A DNA stretch of 64,000 nt. Origin: Procambarus clarkii. Its lineage: Eukaryota > Arthropoda > Malacostraca > Decapoda > Cambaridae. A model generated the notes under the pieces. It did not search any database and had not been told where the DNA came from. It worked only from the letters and a program-made list of their open reading frames with translations. Positions 1 to 11,225 of this stretch are shown here, in pieces (the first letter of the stretch is position 1; each line of letters opens with the position of its first letter). The position numbers and the translations under genes were made by a program. The stretch is from assembly GCF_040958095.1 (NCBI RefSeq), contig NC_091165.1, positions 27,488,479 through 27,552,478 of the forward strand, given 5' to 3'.

Positions 1-112
1 GCTGATTTTAGTATCAATTTATGGTGCTGATTTTGGTATCAAAATATGGTGCTTAATTTAGAATCAACTCGTGGTGCTGACCTCATTATAAACGTGCTGA
101 TTTTGGTAACAT
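1..112. repeat. degenerate 25-bp tandem repeat
   Basis: About four imperfect copies of a 25-bp unit that begins gctgatttt and ends atggt sit at the left edge, so the array may continue outside the window. No coding potential is visible. Confidence 0.55.
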
Positions 113-2187
113 CTAACGAAGTTTAGCATGAAGAGTCTTTACCTTTTTTTTAATACAAGGCTCCAGAGGGAAGGTAGAACAACGAAGCTTTGAGTGTATA
201 AGAAGCCTACTTGCGTAGGTGCGTATGTATGTACATTACTATTCTGACCACTACAAAAATGGTCTAGCAATCCGTTTTCTCGTCCACATTTGGTAGGGCT
301 CTCTGCATTTATAGTCCTCAGTTTATTGATAGCGAATTTAATAGATTAGTTTGGGGCCAATCTCTACTGTCTAAAAATATAATTGATATTATTTTAAAAC
401 AAGCCAAAATAACAATTTATAATCCACGCACAAGGAAGGTATTTATACAAAAATATACTGCACCTTTTGTTTACAGAAAGCATAACAAAGTAGTCTTATA
501 ACTCAAAACTGTTTAATGTTAATGTTGTATTTACGAATTTGAATACCGTTAAAAATTTCAGTTTCTAACAGCAGTTATGTTTATGAAATCCCTTGTAAAA
601 GTTGTGAAAAGTGCACATTGAAGAAACTGGTTAGAATTTGAACAAAATTAAGAAAATATCTCTAATGGTTGGATAGTGGATTGTTTGTGCACATGAGACT
701 ACAATCATCCAGTTGATTGGAATAACACTAAAAAATGGTCTCTTGCAGATCACTCATAGACAGAAATATGGTGGAAAAGATTTTAATAAAATGTATTGAT
801 AATATTTCAAGTTTAGACTTGGATTAGATAAGTTGAACCCATTTATTGTTTACAAACGTGCAGGGAAAATGTAAAAAGATTATTTTATTTGTTTTGCTTC
901 GGATCTCCCTTTTGATTGGCCTTCACCGTTGCTTGCAAATATTGTAGATTCATTATAAATGTATTATTCCTCTCCACTGGGATCAAATATCATCGATGGA
1001 ATTCGCCACAGCCTAAGGACAATTTATCCGTGCTCAGGTTTGTTGTGAAAGCTCACCCATATTGACCTACTGATCTGTCATGTCAATCATGAAGAAATTA
1101 ACACGTAATGAAAAATGTGACAAAAGAAGTTAAGCATGTCATTAACTAAACAGCTAATATTAACCATCCATTGCATAATATTTTATCTAAATTTGTGTGT
1201 GTGTTAGGTGAAATGTTTTGTCTTAGTTCTTGTCTTGTCCCTCTTCAGGACTGAAGACCTAAATGCCAAGCTAAGATGTCTCGTCTCTGCCTGCATCTTG
1301 TTTGATCTTCACGTGGTGTTGGTAACACTGGAGACTGTGCAACTACAGTGCTGCCAGTCATGTGGACCGTGTAAACATTGAGATTACCAATACGTACCAT
1401 GCACACACAGAGTCAGTCACTGTCATCATGTGTACATGTTGATAATACCGATGCACATCATGCACTGTTTGCACACGTACCAACCAAATGCCCTAATGCA
1501 ATGTATTTTCCATGATTGATCTGTTTATTTGTTGATCTACTCTGAGTGTTGATGTTGAACTCCACTAGAGATTTTTTTACTGAGTGTTGATGTTGGGTTC
1601 CACTAGAGGTCTCTCTCTTTAACCCACAAACTCTTGGCCATAGCTCTATGCAGCATCCCCCTCTCACCTCTGCATGTTATTATGAAACTCTTTTCTCTTG
1701 CTGCTTGAAGAAAGGTTGCAAGGAGGCCCTCTTCTGATGCGGGAAGTCTTATTGCTTTCTTTTATAACATGTAAAGCTTCAGAGCACTTCAGGTTAAGTG
1801 TGTTCCTATTCAACGAGTCTACACCAGGAATTATTACGGTAAAGTTGTCAATTTTCAGTGCATTTAAGGATGTCAGAGAATAATATGTATCTTTGACTTG
1901 ATTAGTTATCATTTTTTCAGACACTATTTAAAACGTGGGTTTTCATTATGATAAGCATGACAAACTGTATGAGGGATTATAACAAATGTAGAATAAAACC
2001 TGTAATAGAGATATATTGGTTGAATATTCTTTTGCTCACGCTACTTTACCTATTAAGTGGTGTTTATAAATATTGTATTAATAAATATTGATGTAATATT
2101 ACAATTTTGTATGTTTTATTATTAAAATAGGTACTGTATTGCAAGTACTTTCGTAAGTATTAGAGCAAGTTTGGTACAGCTTTTTTA
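113..2187. other. gene-free stretch
   Basis: AT-rich sequence with short frames only and no recognisable protein, RNA gene or full transposon. The one local feature is a partial duplication at about 1541-1610, where a phrase with gagtgttgatgttg followed by ccactagag occurs twice. The reading frames over 1458-1924 on both strands show no family resemblance. Confidence 0.5.
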
Positions 2188-2345
2188 ATGGTAAGTAGGC
2201 CTATGTCTTAAACAACATTTACTGCTAAGTAGGCTTATATATCTTAACCCACATTTATGACTAAGTAGCTCTATATTTCTATGAAACAACATATACTGCT
2301 AAGTAGGCCCTATGAGATATCGTTCTTAAAACAACATTTATATAA
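2188..2345. repeat. ~48-bp degenerate tandem repeat
   Basis: Four diverged copies share the phrases ctaagtaggc and aaacaacattta. Spacing varies through small indels. No coding frame runs through it. Confidence 0.55.
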
Positions 2346-2796
2346 CTGAACATCCTTCAAGTTTCTTGTAGCTTGAAGACTATTTTGATTTTGTAGAATA
2401 GTTTTAAAGTAGAGTTTAAGACGTCATCAAGACTCAGGAAATCAAATATAAATTACCCAATATTCAAAGGAATCCGTGTGTGAAAAGTGTTATAGCACAA
2501 GGGAAGTTTGCTTGTAATGCTTAACACGGTCGGTAAAAACTCAAGCTGTGGCATTTGTTAGTATAGTTATGCTGTTATAGCTTGGCTGGAGGAAGGAACA
2601 TAATGTCATTCTCGTTTTGTTTATCAGACCAAACAAACCCCTAGGCCACCGTGCCGTATAAACTCCAGGAGTAATAAGGTTAAGTGTAAACAAGGGTGTG
2701 TTTGCTAACTATGTTTTCTACTCTTTTTTTTTTTATCAAGTTTTGACGGTGTTAATGCACCATCTTCATCTTGCCCATAGTGTTGGTGTATTTTAA

Positions 2797-3205
2797 CATG
2801 GCATTCTGAGTATTTCAACATTACGTACTGGATATTTTAACATTTATAAGCTGGATTTTTTAACATTTGCAGGCTTTGTATTTTAACACTGCAAGCTGGG
2901 TATTTTAACATTGCATGCTAGGTATTTTAACATTGCAAGCTGTGTATTTTAACATTTACAAGCTTTGTATTTTAACATTGCAAGCTGGGTATTTTAACAA
3001 TTGCAAGCTCGGCATTTGAACAGTTGGAAAGGTGAGTATTTAAACAATGCAGCTGGGTATCTATACATTGCAAACTGGATATATACATTGTAAGCTTGGT
3101 ATTTTAATATTGCAAGCTGGGTATTTTAACATGGCAAGCTGGGCATTTTAACATGGCAAGCTGGCAATCTTAATTTTACAAGCTGCGTATTTCAATGTTG
3201 CAAGC
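2797..3205. repeat. ~22-bp minisatellite
   Basis: A run of roughly 18 imperfect units of about 22 bp, with consensus close to tattttaacattgcaagctg. Copies differ by substitutions and short gaps, as in an old, no longer homogenised array. Confidence 0.75.
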
Positions 3206-3412
3206 AGGAAATTCTTATATGCACTGCCCTTAATCTTAAGCAACATTTCCCTTAATACTGAGATTGTAACTAAGTTATGGGAGGTGTTTCTGTGATGTGT
3301 GACCTTATAGTTAACATTATCAATACAACATATATGTGAGGTTTTTATTATAAATATCAGACATCAATATTAGAGTTGTGTTGCTAGTGTTTTGGAGTTT
3401 GGACCTGTGTCG

Positions 3413-3495
3413 TATTAACCCTGGTATTATCCTGGGTATTAACCCTGGTATTATCCTGGGTATTAACCCTGGTATTATCCTGGGTATTAACCCTG
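3413..3495. repeat. 24-bp tandem repeat, about 3.4 copies
   Basis: The unit reads tattaaccctgg then tattatcctggg and is repeated almost without change. The downstream sequence to about 3580 has decayed copies of tattaaccc. Confidence 0.85.
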
Positions 3496-4356
3496 ATATT
3501 AATTCTTTAATCCAAATATTAACTCTATAGCATTAACATGGATATTAACCCCTTATATTAACACTAGTATTAACCAGGTTATTATATATATTCTTACTTG
3601 TTTCTTTAGCATTGAAACTTAAACTATCTTAAGTTACAGAACGTACAAATTAAATAATTATCTTACCTCAAATACAACCTGCTACTGTGAAGTTCCTGTA
3701 AGATATGTAAGATATATTACCTCTCACGTCAATCATTAATGACTGCAGTTATTATAAATCATTTTGTTTTTGATAGAACCAAGTTAATGTATAATTCCTC
3801 ATTACTGTAAGTACTTAAGAGGTTGTGATATCCATGAAGCCTAGTCAGTTCCTTGCGTAGCCCAAGACAGTAGATGTATATGTGAATGCTGGTGATAATG
3901 AAGAATATGTGTAGCATAGCACATAGTAAAGTATATTTTGTCTTCATTAACATGAACACATTCTACTCGCCTTCAATCTTCTAAGCAAATATTATACAAT
4001 ATTCAATTCATTTAAGCTTCATAGTTCAGGTGTTTCACCCAACTGAAGATGTACACCTTGTGTGAGATTGTTCTATTAAATTTGTATATAATTTTGTTTA
4101 TTTTATTTACCACCACAATCTTATGTCTGCTGAAATGTACTTTAAAAATTTAACTTTTTTTTTTACCTCAGGAAACACCTAATTCGGTGTAGGTTGTATT
4201 CATTTCATCATAACACAACTATTTTCCTTATCATAGCTCATCAAAACACTGTATCTACTAATATTTCGTTCATTTTAAAATCTATCTAAAACGATCTATT
4301 TTTAGTGTGAAATGCTATTATTATATGCATAAATTGTTGTTTTAATAATATTACGC

Positions 4357-4540
4357 TTAACCACTTGGGCTGGACGGTAGAGCGACGGTCTCGTTTCCTA
4401 CAGGTCCGCGTTCAATCCCCGACCGCCCAGGAGATTGGGCACCATTCCTTTCCACCGTTCCATCCCAAATCCGTATCCTGATCCCTTCCCAGTGCTATAT
4501 AATCGTAATGGCTTGGCGCTTTCACTTGATAGTTCCCCCA
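4357..4540 (+). mobile_element. tRNA-derived SINE, copy 1
   Basis: The head has pol III-like sequences: an A-box-like ggctggacggtagagcg and a B-box-like cgttcaatcccc. The body ends near ctttcacttgat. A clear relative lies at 41,608-41,802, sharing the head, the phrase catcccaaatcc, and the stretch around cagtgctata and taatggctt. Two copies of the same head-plus-body in one window support a dispersed SINE rather than a tRNA gene. Confidence 0.8.
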
Positions 4541-4546
4541 CCCCCC

Positions 4547-4651
4547 TGAATAAAGAAACTCTGCCCATTGTTTCTCGCCGGCGCCTGGGATCGAACCCAG
4601 GACCCCAGGATCACAACTCCAGCGTGCTGTCCGCTCGGCCGACCGGCTCCC
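4547..4651 (-). mobile_element. tRNA-headed SINE fragment, inverted
   Basis: Read on the minus strand it begins gggagccggtcggccgagcg and contains a B box, gggttcgatcccagg, like a long-variable-arm (Leu/Ser-type) tRNA. This is followed by aatgggcagagtttctt, a phrase shared with the SINE at 59,839-60,100. The body is truncated and abuts the preceding SINE tail to tail. Confidence 0.75.
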
Positions 4652-4661
4652 AGAGAGCAGT

Positions 4662-4720
4662 ATTTACGGGCTATTCATGCCCGTGCCACCTCTTGGGTGG
4701 CTTAATCTTCATCAATCGAG
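4662..4720 (+). repeat. ACGGGC-hairpin repeat fragment
   Basis: Contains acgggctattcatgcccgtg followed by ccacctcttgggtggctt, which is also self-complementary. The same phrase recurs inside the 159-bp tandem repeat at 6561-7030. Confidence 0.65.
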
Positions 4721-4889
4721 AGCAGTACGTCCTAACAAGACGTGATATGATGATATCCTGAACAGTTGATAAATAAAAGTAATTGCGGAACTCCAATTAT
4801 CTAATACTTATCATAAATGGTATAAAACCTTATCATAAGCCAAGGGATTTATTTGTAGATTAGTGTTTAAAGGGAATTCGGAAGTACTA

Positions 4890-5046
4890 ATAACACAGCT
4901 GATGCCATCTGTCGGCAGAAGAGAACACTATCAAATGGCTGGTCAACAGTGGCCATAAGATACAGCTTACGCCATCTCTTGACATCAAATTACACTTATA
5001 ACAAATTACCCTGCAAAATACAACTAGCGCCATCTCTTTTTTTCCA
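4890..5046. repeat. degenerate repeat with GCCATCT motifs
   Basis: Three spaced copies of a gccatct core at about 4903, 4971 and 5030, each preceded by a short related phrase. It looks like an old tandem repeat with units of about 60-65 bp. A second pair of related phrases, caacagccaatcacaggaag, occurs at 5187 and 5610. Confidence 0.4.
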
Positions 5047-5159
5047 ACGCACTACAAATAGCCAAACAGCAACCCATAAGGCGGGTTGTTGTGCTCGGGT
5101 AGGAGGTTCCAAGCTCCGCCCACAAGTGGTATGGGGTGCATAATAAATGACATATCATT

Positions 5160-6560
5160 GGTAGATATTCTTTGTTGACATTCACACAACAGCCAATCAC
5201 AGGAAGGGATCAGCTAAAGGCTCCATCCACTTAATAAATCATCTTTATTCAGCACACCATCCTTGCTTATGACATTCTGCTTCAACTTTAATCTACCTAA
5301 AAAGTGAAATGTTAAGTATTTAAAAATATTAATATAGTGATAATTAAATACTACAGGATGTAACGAGTGTTACAGAAACACTTTGCTGGCTACCTAACTT
5401 GAGACGTTATTATTGGGGGGTTGCCTTGACACAAATAATGATACACTGCTCTGCCCTCTTATTCGAGTAAATTATTCAGTTAGATGGAGATTTCTGTCAG
5501 GTGCAAAACAGAAATTGTTGTTCTTTTTCACAACAACCTTGTTGTTGTGCACAAGGACCTATTTCTTAGTTTAAATTTTATTCATAAAAGAGTGTTGGTA
5601 TTCCCCGCAACAGCCAATCACAGGAAGGTATTTCTGGAAGCTCGGCCTCCTTATGGACTCAGCTCATGGCTCGCTGTTTCATCTCTTGTATATACAAACT
5701 ATGACTTTTTTCGATTAGTTATAATTAATAATATGAGATATAAAAGTTTTTACACAAAATGGCTAAATTCTGCCATTAAATGAACTTTGTCTGGTATACA
5801 TACAAACATACACCAATTTATTACCATTCATCCATTATTAATTTCAAATGTAATGTATACTGTCTAGTTTTTTTCCTCTCGCCATTACTTGGTGCAATAT
5901 TTGAAAGTTGTCTATTTATTTATCGATTTATCTATTATCTTGTATTTATATTTACAAGTTTCTGTGCTTGGAAGAAAACTCTGCATTGAATTGGGACTAA
6001 TTTATTAAATAATATTATTTAGTATTAATTAATATTTACAATTATTATTAATTACAATTATTTATAGCTTAGTTACTTTTATGTAACTCGCAATCGTACA
6101 TTCTTAACATTAATAGCCCAAATTAGCACATCTTGCTTTTAAATTAGCCCAAAAAGTAGCAAGTAGCGAAATTAAAAATTTGGGAGCGCGGGGCTCAAAA
6201 GTAGCCCAATTCGCTATTTGTAGCCCAATCTGGCAACACTGCTGTAGGGTAAGGCAGGTCCTAGTCAACAATGGCTTCTCTAACGGTTTTGTGGAAGACG
6301 TTTCAAAAAGAAAGGTGAAACGCCATGTAACCTCTGAAGAGTCAAATAACACAACACTTGTACCCCCAATTAGACTTGTAGCGAGTAAACCTTATACTCG
6401 CTCCAATCTCTCATTATCTTAATGGCATAACTAATTAGCACTAATTACAGAAGCTATAATCTTTTCCCTAATTACAGGTAACAGTTCTTCCATCCTCCTA
6501 TCTTATTGGAGGAAGCTGAGGTGTAGTCACCATATATAAGCAAGCGATATGAGAATAACC
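5160..6560. other. gene-free stretch
   Basis: AT-rich DNA with several 70-100-codon frames but no recognisable protein. At 6105-6240 a phrase rich in tagccca and gtagc words loosely resembles 19,745-19,815, suggesting an old dispersed repeat. No splice-linked exons were recognised. Confidence 0.4.
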
Positions 6561-7030
6561 AACACGGGAGACATCTCCCGTCACGCAGGGTGCAGTTGCA
6601 CCTCCACAGATCTCCAGTATCAGCTCTTGATACTGGTAATGGCTCAAAAGGGCCACCACTTACGAGCTATTCATGCCCGTGCCACCTTTTGGGGGGCTTC
6701 ATCTTTATCTTAACACATTAACAAGGGAGACATCTCCCGTCACGCAGGGTGCAGTCGCACCTCCACAGATCTCCAGTATCATCTATTGATACTGGTAATG
6801 GCTCAAAATGGCCACCACTTACGGGCTATTCATGCCCGTGCCACCTTTCGGGGGGCTTCATCTTTATCTTAACACATTAACAAGGGAGACATCTCCCGTC
6901 ACGCAGGGTGCAGTCGCACCTCCACAGATCTCCAGTATCATCTATTGATACTGGCAATGGCTCAAAATGGCCACCACTTACGGGCTATTCATACCCGTGC
7001 CACCTTTTAGGTGGCTTAATCTTCATCAAT
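6561..7030 (+). repeat. 159-bp tandem repeat, three copies
   Basis: The phrase acatctcccg starts at 6571, 6730 and 6889, giving an exact period of 159 bp twice. Each unit contains cagtatcatctattgatact (self-complementary cagtatca/tgatact) and the acgggc...gcccgt hairpin phrase. The last unit ends with the same gtggcttaatcttcatcaat found at 4695-4715. Confidence 0.9.
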
Positions 7031-7320
7031 CAAATCGAATAACCAACAGTACAATTTCCACAGTCAAGAATGCAGTTCTAATCGTTTCCAAGACGCTACA
7101 GCTTTGACACAGAACAGACAACAGATTAGGACCGCATCGAGCTACAACGCTCTCCCACATAGAGCTCCGCGACTCCGGCCACACTCAGCTCTCTGTTCTG
7201 CTCCAAGCTCCGTCTCAACGTCTACAACACTGCTGTATCCAAGACTACTAAATAAATATGAAAACCCACTAAACACCGTGTATCTAATCTACTCAACAAC
7301 GTAACATAATCGTACGTTAC

Positions 7321-7794
7321 AGACTGTTTTACAGGAACTTCTTTTCGACGGCTCATAAAATGGAGGAAAGGGTCCTGAAAGACATTATTGATGGGAACGT
7401 TATCCCTACAGGCAAAAATCAGAAAATACAATTGACAATTTACTACAAAAGCAAAAAAACGGCCAAACTACTCATGAAATACTCCCCAGACACCAAACAG
7501 AACGCCCTGAAGGAAACCAACGTCGTCTATGCCTTCACATGCCCGCTTGGGGACTGTAAGCCCCAAAGAACTCAGTTTATAGGCAAGACAACAACGTCTC
7601 TTTCTAGGCGATTAACTATGCACAAACAACAGGGCTCCATCATGGAACATATAATCTCTTTTCACAACCAGACCATCACCAGAGAAATCTAAAGAAGCAA
7701 CACTGAAATCATCGATAAATACAGCGATAGCGGGAAACTCGATATCAGCGAGGCACTACACATCAAAAAGTCAACACTAGCAATCAACAGCTAA
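7321..7794 (+). pseudogene. Penelope-like element, 3' GIY-YIG endonuclease end, broken
   Basis: The translated frame reads through an RT-distal linker (RLFYRNFFSTAHK..., KSKKTAKLLM) into a GIY-YIG-like core: VVYAFTCP, then TQFIGKTTTSLSRRL. In Penelope-like retroelements this C-terminal endonuclease nicks target DNA. An in-frame TAA at 7690-7692 cuts the frame. Beyond it the same frame continues with a recognisable end (IIDKYSDSGKLDISEALHIK) to a stop at 7792-7794. No reverse transcriptase domain is seen upstream, so this is a 5'-truncated dead copy. The flank to about 7960 is probably its 3' UTR. Confidence 0.8.
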
Positions 7795-8027
7795 TTAATG
7801 CACAACTATATTCTACCCACTTCAAGACCCCGAACCAGCATAGAAGTAGCAAGAGGAAGTATGGGCCAATAGGCCTTCTGCAGTTACTTCCATTCTTATA
7901 TTTTCATACCCAATTTATACCCATTGATTCGTGTTCTGGCATATGCTCTGTCACCTCACCCAAAACTTTTGTTCCATATCACCTCACCCAAAACGAGTAT
8001 AAGTATGATGTATTTTATGTGTAAACA

Positions 8028-8101
8028 CAACGGGCTCACCATAGCCCGTGCTACATGGACATTTCGTTCTGAGTAGCTAAATCTAAAACAACAACAACAA
8101 C
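8028..8101 (+). mobile_element. short SINE-like repeat ending in (AAC)n
   Basis: Contains acgggctcaccatagcccgt, a hairpin with 7-bp arms, followed by ctac and a tail of aacaacaacaaca. Related copies of the hairpin phrase lie at 61,782-61,806 (+) and 62,590-62,622 (-). Confidence 0.65.
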
Positions 8102-8432
8102 ATGTGTAAACTAAGTCTTTGAAAATGTAATAAGCATTACGAAATGGGTTCAGGCGTCAGACCAGAAGTAAAGAATGAATTTTGGAGAGTTAATTTATCA
8201 ATTACCCTCGACAGTGAAGGAGAATGTAAGAAATATTGAGAAGATTCGTGTTATAATTATTAATCTTACCCTTTCGATCATATTCAACAACATATGTTTA
8301 TAAGAAAGACTGCTACCAAAATATACTAATATATATTATCTCCCAAGGTCACCCACTATGGTTAGCGATGAGCATTCGTTTTCTATCAGTCAATTGCATT
8401 ACTAGAGAGAACTCAAGCCACCATATTCACAC

Positions 8433-8512
8433 GTAAACTTGTCTAAACCATAAGTCAAAGTTAAACACACAAAAGGTAAACTGTGTTTACCTTTTACTTG
8501 TGGTTTAGGCAA

Positions 8513-8518
<6 letters not shown>
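8433..8518. repeat. imperfect inverted repeat (foldback)
   Basis: Left arm gtaaacttgtctaaacca... and right arm ...tggtttaggcaagtttac are complementary over about 33 bp, with a ~14-nt insertion in the left arm and aaaaggtaaac/gtttaccttt at the centre. It directly abuts a long (TA)n run. Confidence 0.75.

Positions 8519-8595
<77 letters not shown>
8519..8595. repeat. (TA)n microsatellite
   Basis: An uninterrupted alternating AT tract of about 77 bp, followed after a short gap by a (TACA)/(CA)-rich stretch at 8700-8775. Apparent Tyr-Ile frames over it are composition artefacts. Confidence 0.95.
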
Positions 8596-8597
<2 letters not shown>

Positions 8598-8776
8598 TAC
8601 ACAGATTTACGTATGCCCTACATAGAGTGTTCGATAGGTCTTTTACATAGTGTCATTAATGTGCATTTACAAAGGTGAAATGTAATTCTGATCAGCTTCC
8701 ATATATACTTTATACACATACATATGTATACACACACATATACGTACATATACATACATATACACACACACATTCC

Positions 8777-10359
8777 AGGAGGTCTTCACCTTAGAACAAG
8801 GAGAAATTCCAGAGGTAAGTGAGGGAATAGCTAACCAGGAACCACTGGAAGAGTTTGAGATTACCAGTGGGGAAGTAAGGAAGTGTTTACTAGAGTTGGA
8901 CGTGACGAAGGCTATAGGCCCAGATGGAATCTCCCCTTGGGTTCTAAAGGAAGGAGCAAGAGAACTGAGCCTACCACTCTCCATAGTGTATAACAAATCA
9001 CTGGCAACAGGGGAACTGCCAGATACTTGGAAAGCAGCTAACGTAGTCCCGATATACAAGAAAGGGGATAGACAGGAGGCACTGAACTACAGGCCAGTGT
9101 CCCTAACCTGCATACCATGCAAGCTGATGGAGAAGATTGTGCGAAAAAAACTAGTGGAGCATCTGGAGCGAAGGAACTTTGTAACACAGCATCAACATGG
9201 GTTCAGGGATGGCAGGTCCTGCCTCACAGGGTTACTTGAATTCTACGACCAGGCAACAAAAATAAGGCAAGAAAGAGAAGGGTGGGCAGACTGCATATTT
9301 TTGGATTGTCAGAAAGCCTTTGATACAGTGCCACACAAGAGGCTAGTGCGAAAGTTGGAGATGCAGGCTGGAGTGAGAGGGAAGGTACTCCGGTGGATAG
9401 AGGAATACCTAAGCAACAGGAGACAACGAGTCTGTGTGAGGGGTGAGGTCTCAGATTGGCGAGACGTCACAAGTGGAGTCCCGCAGGGGTCAGTCCTTGG
9501 ACCTATACTGTTTCTGGTATATGTAAATGATCTCCCAGAGGGTATAGATTCGTTCCTCTCAATGTTTGCCGACGATGCAAAAATTATGAGGAGGATTGAA
9601 ACAGAGGATGATAGTAGGAGGCTACAAGATGACCTGGATAGACTGAGTGAATGGTCCAACAAATGGCTGTTGAAGTTCAACCCGAGTAAATGCAAAGTAA
9701 TGAAACTAGGCAGTGGAAACAGGAGGCCAGGCACAGGATACAGAATAGGAGATGAAGTACTTAATGAAACAGACAGAGAGAAAGATCTAGGAGTTGATAT
9801 CACACCAAACCTGTCTCCTGAAGCCCACATAAAGAGAATAACGTCTGCGGCATATGCGAGGCTGGCTAACATCAGAACGGCGTTCAGGAACCTGTGTAAG
9901 GAATCATTCAGAATCTTGTACACCACATATGTAAGACCAATCCTGGAGTATGCGGCCCCAGCATGGAGCCCGTACCTTGTCAAGCACAAGACGAAGCTGG
10001 AAAAAGTCCAAAGGTATGCTACTAGACTAGTCCCAGAACTAAGAGGCATGAGTTATGAGGAAAGGCTGCGGGAAATGCACCTCACGACACTGGAAGACAG
10101 AAGAGTAAGGGGGGACATGATCACAACCTACAAAATCCTCAGGGGAATCGACCGGGTAAACAAGGACGAACTTTTCAACACTGGTGGGACGCGAACAAGG
10201 GGACACAGGTGGAAGCTGAGTACCCAAATGAGCCACAGAGACGTTAGAAAGAACTTTTTCAGTGTCAGAGTAGTTAGCAAATGGAATGCATTAGGAAGTG
10301 ATGTGGTGGAGGCTGACTCCATTCACAGTTTCAAATGTAGATATGATAGAGCCCAATAG
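8777..10359 (+). CDS. LINE reverse transcriptase ORF, 5'-truncated
   Basis: An open frame of about 527 codons encodes the RT of a jockey/CR1-like non-LTR retrotransposon. RT motifs occur in order: a GPDGISPWVLK block, NYRPVSLTCIPCKLMEKI, the catalytic FLDCQKAFD motif near 9298-9324, SGVPQGSVLGPILFLVYVND, and the catalytic FADD box at 9565-9576. Thumb and C-terminal regions run to a TAG at 10,357-10,359. The frame is open from 8777 (EVFTLEQGEIPE...) without a usable ATG, and no apurinic-type endonuclease domain precedes it. The copy is therefore 5' truncated at a CA-rich microsatellite. The RT frame itself has no stop or frameshift, so insertion may be fairly recent. Function is retrotransposition, not host biology. 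Confidence 0.92.
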
Positions 10360-10470
10360 GCTCAGGAATCTGTACACCAGTTGATTGACGGTTGAGAGGC
10401 GGGACCAAAGAGCCAGAGCTCAACCCCCGCAAGCACAATTAGGTGAGTACAATTAGGTGAGTACACATGC
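10360..10470 (+). mobile_element. LINE 3' UTR/tail
   Basis: The 3' end of the LINE follows its stop codon. It contains gttgagaggcgggaccaaag and ends with a doubled tag, gtgagtacaattag. The 60 bp at 10,391-10,450 match 60,039-60,098 in a tRNA-headed SINE at 55 of 60 positions by eye. Confidence 0.85.
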
Positions 10471-10627
10471 ATTCACATACATTTGTCTCTTTTACTCTGA
10501 CAGGGTGAGATGGCTGATAGAGAAACTAGTGTGCAATTAAGCACTTAATCACTGAAGGTGATTAAGGTGCTTTTACAAGTTCAGGTTATATAATTACATG
10601 ACATACATACATTGTATAATTGATACA

Positions 10628-10917
10628 TTACATGGTTAATCTTGGGTACAAGTCCAATATATCATCAAGTGTTCCAGTACTCATATAGTAATTACACAGT
10701 TCAGCATACCTTAGCCCAGGAGGGCGAAAGTCAGTCAATATGGGACATTCTACAATATAATGTTCAAGTGAGTGCATGTTTTCTCTTTCACAAAATTGAC
10801 ACATTGTGTACTCGACATTTAGGTTTTGAGAAAGCTGCCAGATACGTCTATATCCCAGGCGTATTCTGGCCACTATAACATCACATTGCCGGGTTCTTGT
10901 TCTATTAGTCCCATGAA
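10628..10917 (-). pseudogene. LINE ORF2 C-terminal fragment (Cys/His motif)
   Basis: On the minus strand an open frame encodes ARIRLGYRRIWQLSQ, then CQFCERENMHSLEHYIVECP, a CxxC...H...C finger typical of the C-terminal end of some LINE ORF2 proteins, then a short tail ending DLYPRLTM. No RT core precedes it, so this is only the 3' end of an element. It belongs to a different family from the LINE at 8.8-10.4 kb and lies in the opposite orientation. Confidence 0.75.
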
Positions 10918-11115
10918 TTTCACTGTTATGCTAGGCTATTTCTAGCCTAATTTCATTGTTATACTAGGCTTTCATTGAAAGCCTAGAAATATTATGTTAG
11001 AATCTTATTCTAGAATTTCATTGTTATGCTAGGCTTTCATTGAAAGCCTAGAAATATTATGTTAGAATCTTATGCTAGAATTTCATTGTTATGCTAGGCT
11101 ACGCTATTTCATTGT
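10918..11115. repeat. ~65-bp tandem repeat with palindromic core
   Basis: Two to three units contain aggctttcattgaaagcct, a near-perfect palindrome, followed by agaaatattatgttagaatc. The flank to 11,220 is rich in ggttaggtt words. Confidence 0.75.
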
Positions 11116-11119
11116 TACG

Positions 11120-11225
11120 CTAGGCTGTATTAGGTTATGTTATTAAGGTTAGGCTGCATTGGGCACGGGTAGATTACATTGGTTTGATTTGGGTTACGTT
11201 AGGTTGAGTTGAGCTAGGTTAGCCA
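11120..11225. repeat. degenerate GGTTA-rich stretch
   Basis: Scattered taggttatgtta, ttaggttgagttg and aggttag words resemble decayed TTAGG-type repeats. It is much less regular than the array at 20,684-20,870. Confidence 0.4.

Noticed and set aside
8402-8602. Tyr-Ile repeat protein over the (TA)n tract
   Set aside because: Microsatellite artefact.
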